The translations under genes and the position numbers were made by a program. 64,000 bases of DNA from Rhodobacteraceae bacterium Alg231-30 (GTDB lineage Bacteria > Pseudomonadota > Alphaproteobacteria > Rhodobacterales > Rhodobacteraceae): the NCBI GenBank assembly GCA_900143615.1, contig FREU01000007.1, positions 25,200-89,199 of the forward strand. Direction: 5' to 3'. Shown one piece after another: positions 9,301 through 18,650 of this stretch; positions within the stretch are counted from its first letter, which is position 1, and the number at the start of each line of letters is the position of its first letter. The notes under the pieces were generated by a model. That model did not search any database. It was not told where the DNA came from and was given only the letters and a program-made list of their open reading frames with translations.

Positions 9301-9920
9301 GATTGCGGCTCCTTTGCCAGACCAGTGCCGATCATCGAATCGCGTGTCACCAAAGCGGCCAGCTCTTGTTCACTCAATCCTTCTGAGCCTTTGGGACGTT
9401 GCGGCACGACCAGATATCGAATTTCCGCGGTCGAATCCCAAACCCGTACTTTGGTCGTCTCCGGTACCTCGACACCAAATTCGGCTAAAACTTTGCGCGG
9501 TTCACGCACCACGCGTGCACGATAGGCATCCGATTTGAACCAACCCGGTGGAATGCCCAACAACGGCCACGGATAACAACTGCATAATGTGCAAACGACA
9601 AGATTGTGGACCGTATCGCTGTTTTCCAAGAACACCATGTGTTCGCCCTGGCGCCCATAAAGACCCATTTCTTCTAGCGACGGCATTGGATCGCTCAGCA
9701 TTTCTTGGCGAAACGCTTCATCCATCCACATCTTGGCCACAACGGTCGCGCCGTTCTTTGGGCCAATTTGATTTTGGTAAGTATCGATTATCTCATCCAG
9801 CGCCGCCGGATCGATCAGACCTTTGTCAGTTAAAATTGTCTCAAGCGCGCGAACTCGCAGGGCAGGTTCAGGCGGCAAAAGCGCGTGCGGGTGATCATGG
9901 TCATGGTGGTCATGTGGCAT
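9297..9920 (-). CDS. nthA: Nitrile hydratase, alpha subunit, cobalt type
   Basis: 207 residues from the ATG at 9920. An in-frame ATG at 9950 is possible but has a poor ribosome site and would exceed the usual length. The metal site VCTLCSC spans residues 109-115 with Cys110, Cys113 and Cys115; in known enzymes two of these are oxidised. Thr rather than Ser after the first Cys marks the cobalt (not iron) form. The N-terminus is unusually His-rich (MPHDHHDHDHPH). It heads an operon with beta and the accessory protein; no amidase gene lies next to it in the window. Confidence 0.95.
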   Translation of the reverse strand: MPHDHHDHDHPHALLPPEPALRVRALETILTDKGLIDPAALDEIIDTYQNQIGPKNGATVVAKMWMDEAFRQEMLSDPMPSLEEMGLYGRQGEHMVFLENSDTVHNLVVCTLCSCYPWPLLGIPPGWFKSDAYRARVVREPRKVLAEFGVEVPETTKVRVWDSTAEIRYLVVPQRPKGSEGLSEQELAALVTRDSMIGTGLAKEPQS

Positions 9921-10060
9921 GGCGCGACCTTGGCACCGCCGACTAATCATGTCCAGATTTCAATTCCTTGCATCTTATCTCCCGAAACAACCTTGCCCCT
10001 CGCGCGAAACTTGCCTACATAGCGCGCTGAACAAACCGAATGCTCGCTGTATAGGTCCAA

Positions 10061-10432
10061 ATGGAAAACGTTGTCCTCATCATCCACCTTCTTCTCGCTC
10101 TGTCCCTGATTGGGGTAGTTCTGATGCAACGTTCCGAAGGCGGTGGCCTTGGAATGGGCAGCGGTGGCGGCGGCGGCGGCGCAATGTCAGGCCGCGCAGC
10201 AGCGACAGCGTTGGGCAGAATCACTTGGATTTTGGCCGCAGCGTTTATCTGTACGTCGATCGCGCTGACGATCATCGCGGCACAAAAGTCTTCTTCTAGC
10301 TCAGTGTTTGATCGCTTGGGCACATCGGCTCCGGCCCAAGAAGAAACAATTGATCCAGCTCTGCCGGGCGGCGACTCGCTGTTGCCGCCAGCTGAAGGCG
10401 ACAACAGCCCGCTGGTCCCAACAGCCGACTAA
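10061..10432 (+). CDS. secG: Protein translocase subunit SecG
   Basis: 123 residues. The layout is the SecG one: helix 1 (about 3-21), a glycine-rich cytoplasmic loop (LGMGSGGGGGGAMSGR), helix 2 (about 50-68), and a variable acidic and proline-containing tail. SecG assists SecYE in protein export across the inner membrane. The C-tail is longer than in E. coli, as is common in alphaproteobacteria. It is divergent from nitrile hydratase and upstream of pyrG. Confidence 0.92.
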   Translation: MENVVLIIHLLLALSLIGVVLMQRSEGGGLGMGSGGGGGGAMSGRAAATALGRITWILAAAFICTSIALTIIAAQKSSSSSVFDRLGTSAPAQEETIDPALPGGDSLLPPAEGDNSPLVPTAD

Positions 10433-10456
10433 AATGCGCAAATTTTGAACTACCAA

Positions 10457-10478
10457 CGCGGTCCTAATCAGGGCCGCG
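10457..10478 (+). terminator. Hairpin after secG, weak terminator
   Basis: CGCGGTCC (10457-10464) pairs with GGGCCGCG (10471-10478) with one wobble and a 6-base loop. No T run follows, so it may be a processing or Rho-assisted site rather than an intrinsic terminator. Confidence 0.35.
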
Positions 10479-10665
10479 TACTACTTTGGGGCCATCTTAG
10501 GGCCATCACCACAGTTTGAGGCACATATCCTGATCGCAACAGCATCTTGCGGTCCGGTTGCCAAATTGCTGCGAATCCTATATGACTTTAGTCCCGTGAT
10601 GCTGGGGCAGTTTTTGCTGTTTTCGGGCTATTACAACATCTACAATCACGGGAGATGCCACAGGC

Positions 10666-12309
10666 ATGGCACGCTATATTTTCATCACTGGTGGGGTTGT
10701 TTCGTCGCTCGGAAAAGGGCTGGCGTCTGCTGCTCTTGGCGCGTTGCTTCAAGCCCGAGGCTACACTGTGCGTTTGCGCAAACTGGATCCGTATCTCAAC
10801 GTTGATCCCGGAACTATGTCTCCGTTTGAGCATGGCGAAGTATTTGTCACTGATGATGGTGCTGAAACCGACCTCGACCTTGGCCACTATGAGCGTTTCA
10901 CTGGCGTGCCTGCGCGAAACACCGACTCGGTCTCTTCTGGTCGCATCTATTCCAACGTCTTGGAAAAAGAACGCCGCGGTGATTACTTGGGCAAAACCAT
11001 TCAGGTTGTCCCCCACGTCACCAACGAAATTAAAGACTTCATCAACGTCGGCGACGACGAAGTAGATTTCATGCTGTGCGAAATCGGCGGCACCGTCGGT
11101 GACATTGAAGGACTGCCATTCTTCGAAGCCATCCGCCAATTCAGCCACGACAAACCGCGCGGCCAGTGTATCTTTATGCACCTGACCCTGCTGCCGTATC
11201 TGGCAGCCTCTGGCGAGCTCAAAACCAAGCCCACCCAACACTCGGTCAAGGAACTCCAGTCAATCGGTATAGCGCCTGACATTCTGGTGTGCCGCTCCGA
11301 ACATCCGATCCCCGAAAAAGAGCGCAGCAAAATTGCTCTGTTCTGTAACGTGCGCAAAGAATCTGTGGTCGCCGCCTATGACCTCAAGTCAATCTACGAA
11401 GCGCCGCTAGCCTATCACCGTGAAGGCCTGGATCAAGCAGTTCTGGATGCCTTTGGCATCGCTCCTGCCCCACGCCCCGATCTGCGTGTCTGGCGCGATG
11501 TGAATGACCGCATCCACAACACCGATGGCAAAATCAACGTCGCCATCGTCGGCAAATACACCCAGCTTGAAGACGCTTATAAGTCCATCAAAGAAGCACT
11601 CACACACGGCGGCATGGCCAATCGCGTCAAGGTCAACGTCAGCTGGGTTGATGCCGAAGTGTTTGACGATTCTGACGCGACTCCCCATCTGGAAGGCTAT
11701 GACGCTATTCTGGTCCCTGGTGGATTTGGCGAACGTGGAACCGAAGGTAAGATCAAAGCCGCGCAATATGCACGCGAGCACAAAATCCCCTATCTTGGAA
11801 TCTGCCTTGGCATGCAAATGGCTGTGATCGAAGCAGCGCGCAATGTCGCCGGTATTTCCGAAGCTGGCTCAGAAGAGTTTGACCACGAAGCCGGCGGCAA
11901 ACGCTTTGAGCCGGTGGTCTATCACCTCAAAGAATGGATTCAGGGCAACGCCAAAGTCAGACGCAAGGCGGATGACGACAAAGGCGGAACCATGCGTCTG
12001 GGCGCTTATAACGCCACGCTACAGGATGGCTCGCAAGTGGCAGAAGTCTATGGCGGCACCGCCATCGAGGAACGTCACCGCCACCGCTATGAAGTGGACA
12101 CCAAGTATCGCAAACAGCTTGAAGAATGCGGCCTGAAATTTTCGGGTATGTCCCCGGACGGGCGTCTGCCGGAAATCGTGGAATGGGAAGACCACCCTTG
12201 GTTCATCGGAGTTCAGTTCCATCCCGAACTGAAATCCAAGCCGTTTGAACCACATCCCTTGTTCCGCGACTTTGTGCGCGCCGCCAAGGAAAATTCGCGT
12301 CTGGTCTGA
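10666..12309 (+). CDS. pyrG: CTP synthase
   Basis: 547 residues, full length. The enzyme aminates UTP to CTP using glutamine and ATP. The N-terminal synthase domain starts [20 protein letters not shown] with the P-loop, followed by [16 protein letters not shown] and [19 protein letters not shown]. The C-terminal class I glutaminase domain shows [13 protein letters not shown], the nucleophile in LGICLGMQ, and the His-Glu pair in [12 protein letters not shown]. The segment from secG to pyrG (233 bases) should hold its promoter, but I could not define one. Confidence 0.98.
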   Translation: MARYIFITGGVVSSLGKGLASAALGALLQARGYTVRLRKLDPYLNVDPGTMSPFEHGEVFVTDDGAETDLDLGHYERFTGVPARNTDSVSSGRIYSNVLEKERRGDYLGKTIQVVPHVTNEIKDFINVGDDEVDFMLCEIGGTVGDIEGLPFFEAIRQFSHDKPRGQCIFMHLTLLPYLAASGELKTKPTQHSVKELQSIGIAPDILVCRSEHPIPEKERSKIALFCNVRKESVVAAYDLKSIYEAPLAYHREGLDQAVLDAFGIAPAPRPDLRVWRDVNDRIHNTDGKINVAIVGKYTQLEDAYKSIKEALTHGGMANRVKVNVSWVDAEVFDDSDATPHLEGYDAILVPGGFGERGTEGKIKAAQYAREHKIPYLGICLGMQMAVIEAARNVAGISEAGSEEFDHEAGGKRFEPVVYHLKEWIQGNAKVRRKADDDKGGTMRLGAYNATLQDGSQVAEVYGGTAIEERHRHRYEVDTKYRKQLEECGLKFSGMSPDGRLPEIVEWEDHPWFIGVQFHPELKSKPFEPHPLFRDFVRAAKENSRLV

Positions 12310-12359
12310 TTTCGCGCCTGAAATTTTCCACAAAAGCGACATTTGCCCCGTATCATTTG

Positions 12360-12389
12360 CCCCGAAACGCCGTTTCGGGGTAACTTTTT
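12360..12389 (+). terminator. Terminator of pyrG
   Basis: CCCCGAAAC (12360-12368) pairs with GTTTCGGGG (12372-12380), loop GCC, then TAACTTTTT. It ends just before the start of the next gene at 12393. Confidence 0.78.
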
Positions 12390-12392
12390 GAT

Positions 12393-13058
12393 ATGCGATG
12401 GATCATCAGTGTTGCCTTGCTCACAAATTTCCTAGCGCAGCCGGCACAGGCCTGCGACGCGCCCATATGTCTTGTGGACGCCGAGACCCTTGCCTTGACA
12501 CGCATTGTGACCTTCGACGATCAACCCAGCTCCTTTGGGGTTGGTCGAGAAGTCAACACCATCCTTGTGCAACCCGGTGCTAGTTTCGGAGAGCGTTTCC
12601 TCGGTCAGACCCTCAGCTACGACGGCCCCTTTGATCAGGTGACAGGAACGCCCTTTGCGCCGCTCACATTGATACCCGGGTCACAGGGCCAAACCCTTGG
12701 CATTCTTCGCATGATGGCGACGACGGTATTGCACGGCCAAGGACCGATCGGTTTCCCTGACCCCAACGCAACTGGCGAAGGCGCGATTTCAGTCCTTTTT
12801 GAAATAGATCAATCGGCCCTCAGCTTTGAGATTCGCGGCGGCGAAGCCGGAACCGCACAGGTCGTTTTTTTGCGCCGCGACGGCAGCACGATCCACACAA
12901 TGGACATAGGACCGCTCGCAGAAGCCAGCTATGGTTTTCAGCGCAGCAACGCAGTTTCCGACATCGCTGGATTTGTGCTGCAAAACACCGACCCTGACGG
13001 TATTGCGGTCGACAATTTACGCTTTGAAAGCGCACCCGTCCTAGGCTGGTTGCGGTGA
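12393..13058 (+). CDS. Secreted protein of unknown function
   Basis: 221 residues. A signal peptide ends near AQA (about residue 20), followed by two nearby cysteines (CDAPIC) that could form a disulfide. The rest is predicted beta-rich, with IVTFDDQPSSFGVG and a C-terminal GFVLQNTDPDGIAVDNLRFE that recalls the end of lectin-like secreted domains. That resemblance is weak. The gene starts immediately after the pyrG terminator. I do not recognise a family with a known role. Confidence 0.7.
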   Translation: MRWIISVALLTNFLAQPAQACDAPICLVDAETLALTRIVTFDDQPSSFGVGREVNTILVQPGASFGERFLGQTLSYDGPFDQVTGTPFAPLTLIPGSQGQTLGILRMMATTVLHGQGPIGFPDPNATGEGAISVLFEIDQSALSFEIRGGEAGTAQVVFLRRDGSTIHTMDIGPLAEASYGFQRSNAVSDIAGFVLQNTDPDGIAVDNLRFESAPVLGWLR

Positions 13059-13158
13059 TTGGAAAACAGCAAATTCCCGCCTTCTTTTCAACAACGCTTG
13101 CCAAACCTGCCGCGCACAAGGCACGCTACAGTTGAAGCGTTATGTGTAAGGAATACCA

Positions 13159-13452
13159 ATGCCCAAAGGTTACTGGATCGGGCGCGTCGACGTCGACGAC
13201 GCCGAAACCTACAAAAAGTATGTCGCGGCAAATGCAAAACCATTCGCCGAATACGGAGCGCGGTTTCTTGTACGTGGCGGCGTATTCGAAACCCCTGAAG
13301 GCACCTCTCGCAGCCGCAATGTGGTGATTGAGTTTCCAAGTTATCAGGCAGCTCTTGAGTGCTATGCCTCTGCCGCCTATCAGGCCGCCAAAGCCATTCG
13401 CGATGCGGTCAGCACCGGTGATATTGTAATTGTAGAAGGGTATGACGGTTAA
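13159..13452 (+). CDS. DUF1330 family protein
   Basis: 97 residues, the usual length for DUF1330, a small dimeric ferredoxin-like alpha/beta-barrel fold. Seen are MPKGYWIGRVDVDDAETYKKY and RNVVIEFPSYQAALECYAS, where the latter is the family's conserved core. No enzyme activity is established. The stop TAA shares a base with the ATG of the following TerB-like gene (TAATG), so the two are almost certainly co-translated. Confidence 0.88.
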   Translation: MPKGYWIGRVDVDDAETYKKYVAANAKPFAEYGARFLVRGGVFETPEGTSRSRNVVIEFPSYQAALECYASAAYQAAKAIRDAVSTGDIVIVEGYDG

Positions 13453-13877
13453 TGTGGGAAAACTTAGTAAAGCGCCTTCGCGGAATTCCAGCCACCCCAC
13501 CGCTGCCAGAGCCTGACGAAAAGCTCGCAGTTGGCGCGCTGATGGTGCGTGTTGCCAAATCGGACCACCACTATGATGCAGTGGAAATTGGCGAAATTGA
13601 TCGCATTCTGGCCGCGGCTTTCGATCTCAATCCGGTTGAGGCCGCCAAGATGCGTGCCACCTGCGAACGCCTTGAGGCTGCAGCCCCCGGAACCCCCGAT
13701 TTTGCGCTTATTATACGCCAGAATGTTGACTACCCGCACCGCCTCGAAGTTGCACGGGCATTGTGGCAGGTGGTTTTAGCAGACGGCAAACATGTCCCCG
13801 AAGAAGACGCCAGCCAGCGTGAAATAGAAGACATGCTGGGAATTGACGCCGCCGACAGCCCCTCTGTCAAAGCCTAA
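13452..13877 (+). CDS. TerB-like protein, first copy
   Basis: 141 residues, all alpha. The pattern KLAVGALMVRVAKSDHHYDAVEIGEIDRIL and later ARALWQVVLADGKHVPEEDASQREIEDMLGI matches the two Asp-containing helical repeats of the TerB/tellurite-resistance-like fold, which can bind metal. Similar proteins occur in many alphaproteobacteria without a ter operon; the role is unknown. It is paralogous to the next gene. Confidence 0.8.
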   Translation: MWENLVKRLRGIPATPPLPEPDEKLAVGALMVRVAKSDHHYDAVEIGEIDRILAAAFDLNPVEAAKMRATCERLEAAAPGTPDFALIIRQNVDYPHRLEVARALWQVVLADGKHVPEEDASQREIEDMLGIDAADSPSVKA

Positions 13878-13969
13878 GCCTCTTCACGATCCAACAAAGA
13901 GTGCACACAGTTTTGTGGGCTGCCAACTGCGTGGTTGCAGCCCCAAAGCATGGAGACTACATCAAAGCC

Positions 13970-14410
13970 ATGCTGTCTGATATTCTCAAGCGTCTCACGA
14001 CCCCCGCCCCTGCCCCGCTGAGTGAAAACGATGCGCGTTTGGCTTTGACTGCCCTTCTGGTGCGCATTGCGCGCACAGACGGAGAGTTTGCCAAAGAAGA
14101 AGCTGACCAGATCGACCGGATCACGATGGAACGCTACGGCCTTAGCCCCTTTGAAGCCACCGCCCTGCGTCGCGAAGCCGAAGAGGTTGAAACCGAAGCA
14201 CCGGACACCGTGCGCTTTACCCGCGCGATCAAAGACTGTGTTCCTCTGGAAGAACGCACCTGTGTCATAGAGGCGATGTGGAAAGTTGTCTTGGCCGACG
14301 GCCAGCGTGACGCAGAGGAAGACGCCTTGGTGCGACTGGCGGCCAACCTTCTGGGCGTGTCGGACCGCGACAGCGCTCTCGCCCGTCAAAAGGTTAGCAA
14401 CGCCGAATGA
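13970..14410 (+). CDS. TerB-like protein, second copy
   Basis: 146 residues from the ATG at 13970 (MLSDILKRL). The in-frame upstream ATG at 13901 would add 23 residues that do not match the family. The order of motifs (ARLALTALLVRIARTDGEF, then EAMWKVVLADGQRDAEED) parallels the preceding gene, so the pair arose by duplication and diverged strongly. The stop overlaps the next start (ATGA, 14407-14410). The function is unknown. Confidence 0.82.
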   Translation: MLSDILKRLTTPAPAPLSENDARLALTALLVRIARTDGEFAKEEADQIDRITMERYGLSPFEATALRREAEEVETEAPDTVRFTRAIKDCVPLEERTCVIEAMWKVVLADGQRDAEEDALVRLAANLLGVSDRDSALARQKVSNAE

Positions 14411-15141
14411 TCGCAGCACTGCCGATGTATGACAGGCCGGAAACGGCGGCGGCCAACGACCGACTTTGGTCGTTGGTGCGTGAACATCTCGGCGGTGGCC
14501 CCAAACAGCTGGTGCGCGACGGTGACCTCTGGGATATCTGGCGCGCGCCCGATCTGATGCTGGCCCAGACCTGTAGCCTCCCGTTTCGCGCACGCCTTGC
14601 TGGACAAGTCACAATCGTGGGAAGCCCTGAGTATCGACTCGGGTTTTGCCCGCCGGGGTATTACCGGTCAGTGATCGTCGCCCACAAAAGCCGTCAAGAC
14701 GCCCCCATCAAAGATTTTGACGACGCGCATCTGGCCTATAACGAGCCGCTGTCACAATCCGGTTGGGCCGCTCCTTGGCAGCATTTTAAAGATCGAAATC
14801 TGCGAATCGGGAAACGCAGCGCAACCGGATCGCACCGGAACTCCGCCCAAATGGTTGCCAACGGCAGGGCGGATTTTGCGGCAATTGACGCGCTCAGCTG
14901 GCGTATGATGTGCGACTACGACCTTTTCACCTCGGATTTGGTGGAAATTGATATCACCTCAGCAACACCAGCCCTACCTTTCATCACCTCAAAACAGCGC
15001 GACCCAGTGCCGCTGCGTCATGCGCTCAATTCCGCCATAAGCAACCTCTCGCCACTAGATAGCGCCGTGCTTGGACTTAAAGGTTTGATAGAATTGCCGG
15101 AAACCGCCTATCTGGACATACCGATTCCGCCTCAACCTTGA
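14407..15141 (+). CDS. PhnD-like substrate-binding-fold protein without signal peptide
   Basis: 244 residues resembling the PhnD/SsuA/transferrin periplasmic-binding fold: IAALPMYDRPETAAANDRLW at the start, then GTPEYRLGF-like and YNEPLSQSGW segments, and GRADFAAIDALSW in the second lobe. No signal peptide is present and translation is coupled to a TerB-like gene, so a cytoplasmic sensor or enzyme role is as likely as transport. The ABC genes downstream already have their own binding protein. Confidence 0.78.
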   Translation: MIAALPMYDRPETAAANDRLWSLVREHLGGGPKQLVRDGDLWDIWRAPDLMLAQTCSLPFRARLAGQVTIVGSPEYRLGFCPPGYYRSVIVAHKSRQDAPIKDFDDAHLAYNEPLSQSGWAAPWQHFKDRNLRIGKRSATGSHRNSAQMVANGRADFAAIDALSWRMMCDYDLFTSDLVEIDITSATPALPFITSKQRDPVPLRHALNSAISNLSPLDSAVLGLKGLIELPETAYLDIPIPPQP

Positions 15142-15264
15142 CCATTTGTGCATTTGCACCGACAAAACGGCAGATCACAGGTCTGCCTGCCCCTTTTGAA
15201 AGTTGCAATTGCGCAAATTTTCATCCCTATTGGGGCACCAGACCAACTAAAAGATGGGAATACC

Positions 15265-16041
15265 GTGCCCGAGACTGCGCCTGTTCTGCAAATACGTGAC
15301 CTTCACAAAGCTTATGGCGAGCTCGAGGTGATCAAAGGTGTCGACATCACTGCCCATCGCGGCGATGTGGTGTCTTTGATCGGATCCTCGGGATCTGGAA
15401 AATCCACCATTCTGCGCTGCGCCAATCTTTTGGAAGACAGTCAGCAAGGCGAGATCCTCTTCAAGGGTGAACCTGTGAAGTGGAAAGGCACTGGCCATCA
15501 CCGCCATCCCGCCGAACCCAAGCAGGTACTGCGCATCCGCACCAACCTCTCGATGGTCTTTCAGCAGTTTAACCTGTGGTCGCATATGACGATCTTGCAA
15601 AACGTGATGGAAGCCCCTGTTACGGTTCTGGGACGCGACAAAGACGAAGTCGAAGCCGCCGCACGTGGCTATCTCGACAAAGTTGGCATCGGCGATAAAT
15701 GCGACGTTTACCCCGCACAGCTATCTGGCGGCCAACAACAACGCGCCGCAATCGCGCGTGCGCTGGCGATGGAGCCCGAAGCGCTTTTGTTTGATGAGCC
15801 GACGTCAGCACTTGACCCAGAGCTTGAGCAAGAAGTTGTGCGCGTCATCAAAGCACTGGCCGAAGAAGGCCGCACCATGATGATTGTGACACACGATATG
15901 AAAATGGCCCATGATGTTTCAGATCACGTTGTGTTCCTGCATCAAGGTCTGATCGAAGAAGAAGGCGCGCCAGCCACACTCTTTGGAGCGCCCAAATCTG
16001 AACGGTTGAAGCAATTCCTGTCTTCGACCGACCACGGATAA
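15265..16041 (+). CDS. Polar amino-acid ABC transporter, ATPase
   Basis: 258 residues from GTG at 15265, preceded by a GATGGGA ribosome site; the in-frame GTG at 15148 would add 39 residues unlike the family. Walker A is GSSGSGKST (40-48), the signature is LSGGQQQR, and Walker B is ALLFDEPTSALDPE, followed by the H-loop in VTHDMKMAHDV. The protein is of the HisP/GlnQ type and powers uptake of histidine, lysine/arginine or similar solutes. It leads the ATPase-binding protein-permease-permease set. Confidence 0.93.
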   Translation: MPETAPVLQIRDLHKAYGELEVIKGVDITAHRGDVVSLIGSSGSGKSTILRCANLLEDSQQGEILFKGEPVKWKGTGHHRHPAEPKQVLRIRTNLSMVFQQFNLWSHMTILQNVMEAPVTVLGRDKDEVEAAARGYLDKVGIGDKCDVYPAQLSGGQQQRAAIARALAMEPEALLFDEPTSALDPELEQEVVRVIKALAEEGRTMMIVTHDMKMAHDVSDHVVFLHQGLIEEEGAPATLFGAPKSERLKQFLSSTDHG

Positions 16042-16070
16042 CCGAAAAAACCACCTAAGGGAGCAAGACT

Positions 16071-16784
16071 ATGAAAAACCTAGTTCTTTCGACTGCCATC
16101 CTCGCGCTCAGCGCAGGTCTGGCAACAGCACAAACTGTGCGTATGGGCACCGAGGGCGCCTACCCTCCGTATAACTTCATCAACGACGCTGGCGAAGTTG
16201 ACGGATTTGAGCGCGAGCTGGGTGATGAGCTGTGCAAACGTGCCGAACTAGATTGTCAGTGGGTCACAAACGATTGGGATTCAATCATTCCAAACCTCGT
16301 GTCCGGCAACTACGACACCATCATCGCGGGCATGTCGATCACCGAAGATCGCGCACAGGTCATCGACTTCACGCAAGGCTACACGCAGCCAGACCCATCC
16401 GGTTACCTGGTGATGTCTGCAGACGCTGACGTCAAAGGCGGCGTTGTTGCAGCTCAGACCGGCACTATCCAAGCCGCGTTTATTGCTGAATCCGGCGCCA
16501 CCTTGGTCGAATTCGCAACGCCTGACGAAACCGTTTCTGCCCTGCGCAGCGGTGAAGCTGACGCGGTTCTGGCGGATGATGCCTATCTGCAGCCAATCGC
16601 AGACGAAAACGATGACCTCATGATGCTTGAGCAACAGGAAATGATCGGTGGCGGTGTTGGCATGGGCCTTCGTCAAAGTGACGACGAGCTGCGCGCCAAA
16701 TTTGATGCTGCTATCGACTCGATGAAAGCGGACGGCTCGCTGAACGCACTGATCGCTAAATGGGAAATCGGCCCTGGCTTCTAA
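16071..16784 (+). CDS. Polar amino-acid ABC transporter, periplasmic binding protein
   Basis: 237 residues with a signal peptide ending at ATAQ (about residue 21). The family 3 solute-binding fold is clear: RMGTEGAYPPYNFINDAGEVDGFERELGDELCKR is the conserved start, and GMSITEDRAQVIDFTQGY is the hinge-proximal signature. The paired cysteines near residues 55 and 62 are like those of LAO/HisJ proteins, which suggests a basic amino acid. It is preceded by GGGAG and followed by a hairpin that probably raises its transcript level over the permeases. Confidence 0.93.
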   Translation: MKNLVLSTAILALSAGLATAQTVRMGTEGAYPPYNFINDAGEVDGFERELGDELCKRAELDCQWVTNDWDSIIPNLVSGNYDTIIAGMSITEDRAQVIDFTQGYTQPDPSGYLVMSADADVKGGVVAAQTGTIQAAFIAESGATLVEFATPDETVSALRSGEADAVLADDAYLQPIADENDDLMMLEQQEMIGGGVGMGLRQSDDELRAKFDAAIDSMKADGSLNALIAKWEIGPGF

Positions 16785-16808
16785 GCCCGCCACCCCATCC
16801 CGAAACCA

Positions 16809-16833
16809 GGGGCCGACCAAGTGTCGGCCCCTT
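16809..16833 (+). terminator. Intra-operon hairpin after the binding-protein gene
   Basis: GGGGCCGAC (16809-16817) pairs with GTCGGCCCC (16823-16831), loop CAAGT, with only a short T tract. In such operons this kind of hairpin commonly protects the binding-protein mRNA or partly terminates before the permeases. Confidence 0.65.
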
Positions 16834-16847
16834 CATAAATCGGCGCC

Positions 16848-17732
16848 ATGTTTTCATACTGTTCTGATCCCTCAACGCTAGAAGGTCTTAGCTGGATGTC
16901 GTGTTACCTCACGACGCCCAAGCACATGAACTTCTACACTGCCTTTGGCACCGTGCTGCTGCTGCTGGCCATCACCGCGCCGGCCTCTTTGCTATTTGGC
17001 TTTGGCGGCGCCATGCTCGCGCGACACCGCATTGCCCCGCTCAGTTGGATTGGAAAGGGCTACATCGCCATTGTGCGCGGCGTGCCCGACATCGCATTCT
17101 TCCTATTCTTTGTGATCGCGCTGGATCAGGGCATCGAATGGGTCAAACACAAAGTTGTCTGTTCCGACTGGGACCAACCCATCCGCCAAGGCAATGATTT
17201 TGTGGTCTGTGCTCAGGCCAAAGTACCGCTGGCCACCTCTGCCGAATGGATCCATGAATCATACGCTTTTGGCACCGCCGTTCTGACTTTTGCCATCGTC
17301 TTTGGGGCCTTTGCCGCCAATGTGCTATTTGGCGCGATGCGCGCTGTGCCCCGTCCCCAGATCGAAACCGCCGAAGCCTATGGCATGTCTCACCGCCAAG
17401 CCTTCTGGCGCGTCATGGTCCCGCAAATGTGGGTCTATGCCCTGCCCGGTCTGTCCAACCTCTGGATGGTGCTGATCAAGGCCACACCATTGCTGTTCTT
17501 GTTAGGGATCGAAGACATCGTCTATTGGGCACGCGAAATGGGCGGGTCTAAAACCGCGCGCTTCACCGACTACCCGCATGGCGATTGGCGCATGTGGTAT
17601 TTCCTCGCACTACTGGTCTTCTACCTCGCCTTTACCCGCGTCTCTGAAATTGTGCTTGATAGGCTCATGGTGCGCCTCAGCCGTGGTCAAGCCACCGCCG
17701 CAGGCGAAGCGCAGCGGAGGGCTGACGCATGA
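16848..17732 (+). CDS. Polar amino-acid ABC transporter, permease 1
   Basis: 294 residues, inner membrane. The EAA loop of the HisQM family is seen as IETAEAYGMSHRQAFWRVMVPQMW. Hydrophobic helices flank it, and a hydrophilic insert (about residues 98-130) with two Cys separates early helices. It overlaps the second permease by ATGA (17729-17732). The ribosome site before the ATG is weak, in line with expression coupled to the upstream genes. Confidence 0.9.
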   Translation: MFSYCSDPSTLEGLSWMSCYLTTPKHMNFYTAFGTVLLLLAITAPASLLFGFGGAMLARHRIAPLSWIGKGYIAIVRGVPDIAFFLFFVIALDQGIEWVKHKVVCSDWDQPIRQGNDFVVCAQAKVPLATSAEWIHESYAFGTAVLTFAIVFGAFAANVLFGAMRAVPRPQIETAEAYGMSHRQAFWRVMVPQMWVYALPGLSNLWMVLIKATPLLFLLGIEDIVYWAREMGGSKTARFTDYPHGDWRMWYFLALLVFYLAFTRVSEIVLDRLMVRLSRGQATAAGEAQRRADA

Positions 17733-18535
17733 GTTGCCTTATCACTATCCAAGACTACGGTCTGCGGGCTTTGGGAATAGGCGAACGGCTTCTACCCAAA
17801 GAAGACTTTACCCTGTGTCAACAGTTTACACTGATCGGCTCGGGCATGATTTGGAACGTCTACTTTGGCACATTAGCTCTGCTGGCAGGCTTCTTCTTTG
17901 CCATCACGCTGGCCATGGGCAAAGGCTCAAACAACACGCTGCTGCGCAAACCGGCTGAATGGTTCATCTTCCTGTTTCGTGGCTCGCCGCTGTTCATCCA
18001 ATTCTTCTTCGCCTACTTCCTGTTTTTATCGCTCAAACAGGTCTCGCCGATTTTTAACCCCTTTACCTCGGCGTGGCTGGGGGCTTTGGTTGTCCTGTTC
18101 TGCAACACCGCCGCCTATTCAGGTGAAATCTTCTATGGGGCGCTCAAATCAATCCCACGCGGTGATCTGGAAGCTGCGGACGCCTACGGCATGTCAGGTT
18201 GGAGCCGTTTTCGTCGCATTACCTTCCCAACGATGTTGCGTTTGGGCTGGCCCGCTTACACCAACGAGGCGATTTTTCTGTTCCACGCAACCACGTTGGT
18301 CTTTTTCTCGGGCTTCCCCGCATGGCAACAACGCGGCGATGCGCTCTACTACGCGCGCTACTTTGCGGATAAAACCTTCAACCCGTTTATCCCTTATCCA
18401 ATCTTGGCGATGTTTTTCATCATTTTGACCCTGATCGTGATCGCTATCTTTGGTGTCATCAACAAGCGGCTGAATAGACACTTGCCGCAATCATCGCGCC
18501 CCAAAATGAAGTTGCGCCCAAACTTGATTCGCTAA
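17729..18535 (+). CDS. Polar amino-acid ABC transporter, permease 2
   Basis: 268 residues with the HisM/ArtM-like EAA motif LEAADAYGMSGWSRFRRITFP. FRGSPLFIQFFFAYF is the typical conserved loop of this permease family. It forms the membrane pore together with permease 1. Translation is coupled to that gene. A terminator follows at 18560-18592, closing the transporter operon. Confidence 0.9.
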   Translation: MSCLITIQDYGLRALGIGERLLPKEDFTLCQQFTLIGSGMIWNVYFGTLALLAGFFFAITLAMGKGSNNTLLRKPAEWFIFLFRGSPLFIQFFFAYFLFLSLKQVSPIFNPFTSAWLGALVVLFCNTAAYSGEIFYGALKSIPRGDLEAADAYGMSGWSRFRRITFPTMLRLGWPAYTNEAIFLFHATTLVFFSGFPAWQQRGDALYYARYFADKTFNPFIPYPILAMFFIILTLIVIAIFGVINKRLNRHLPQSSRPKMKLRPNLIR

Positions 18536-18559
18536 TCTCTAACAGCATTTGACGGCTTC

Positions 18560-18592
18560 GCAGCGCTTCAATTTGGGGCGCTGCTTCTTTTT
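18560..18592 (+). terminator. Terminator of the ABC transporter operon
   Basis: GCAGCGC (18560-18566) pairs with GCGCTGC (18578-18584) across an 11-base loop and is followed by TTCTTTTT. Confidence 0.75.
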
Positions 18593-18650
18593 GAGCCGCC
18601 TTTGGAGCGCAGCAATGGGTCTCGCAGGCCCCTTCGCATGCTCAGCCACA

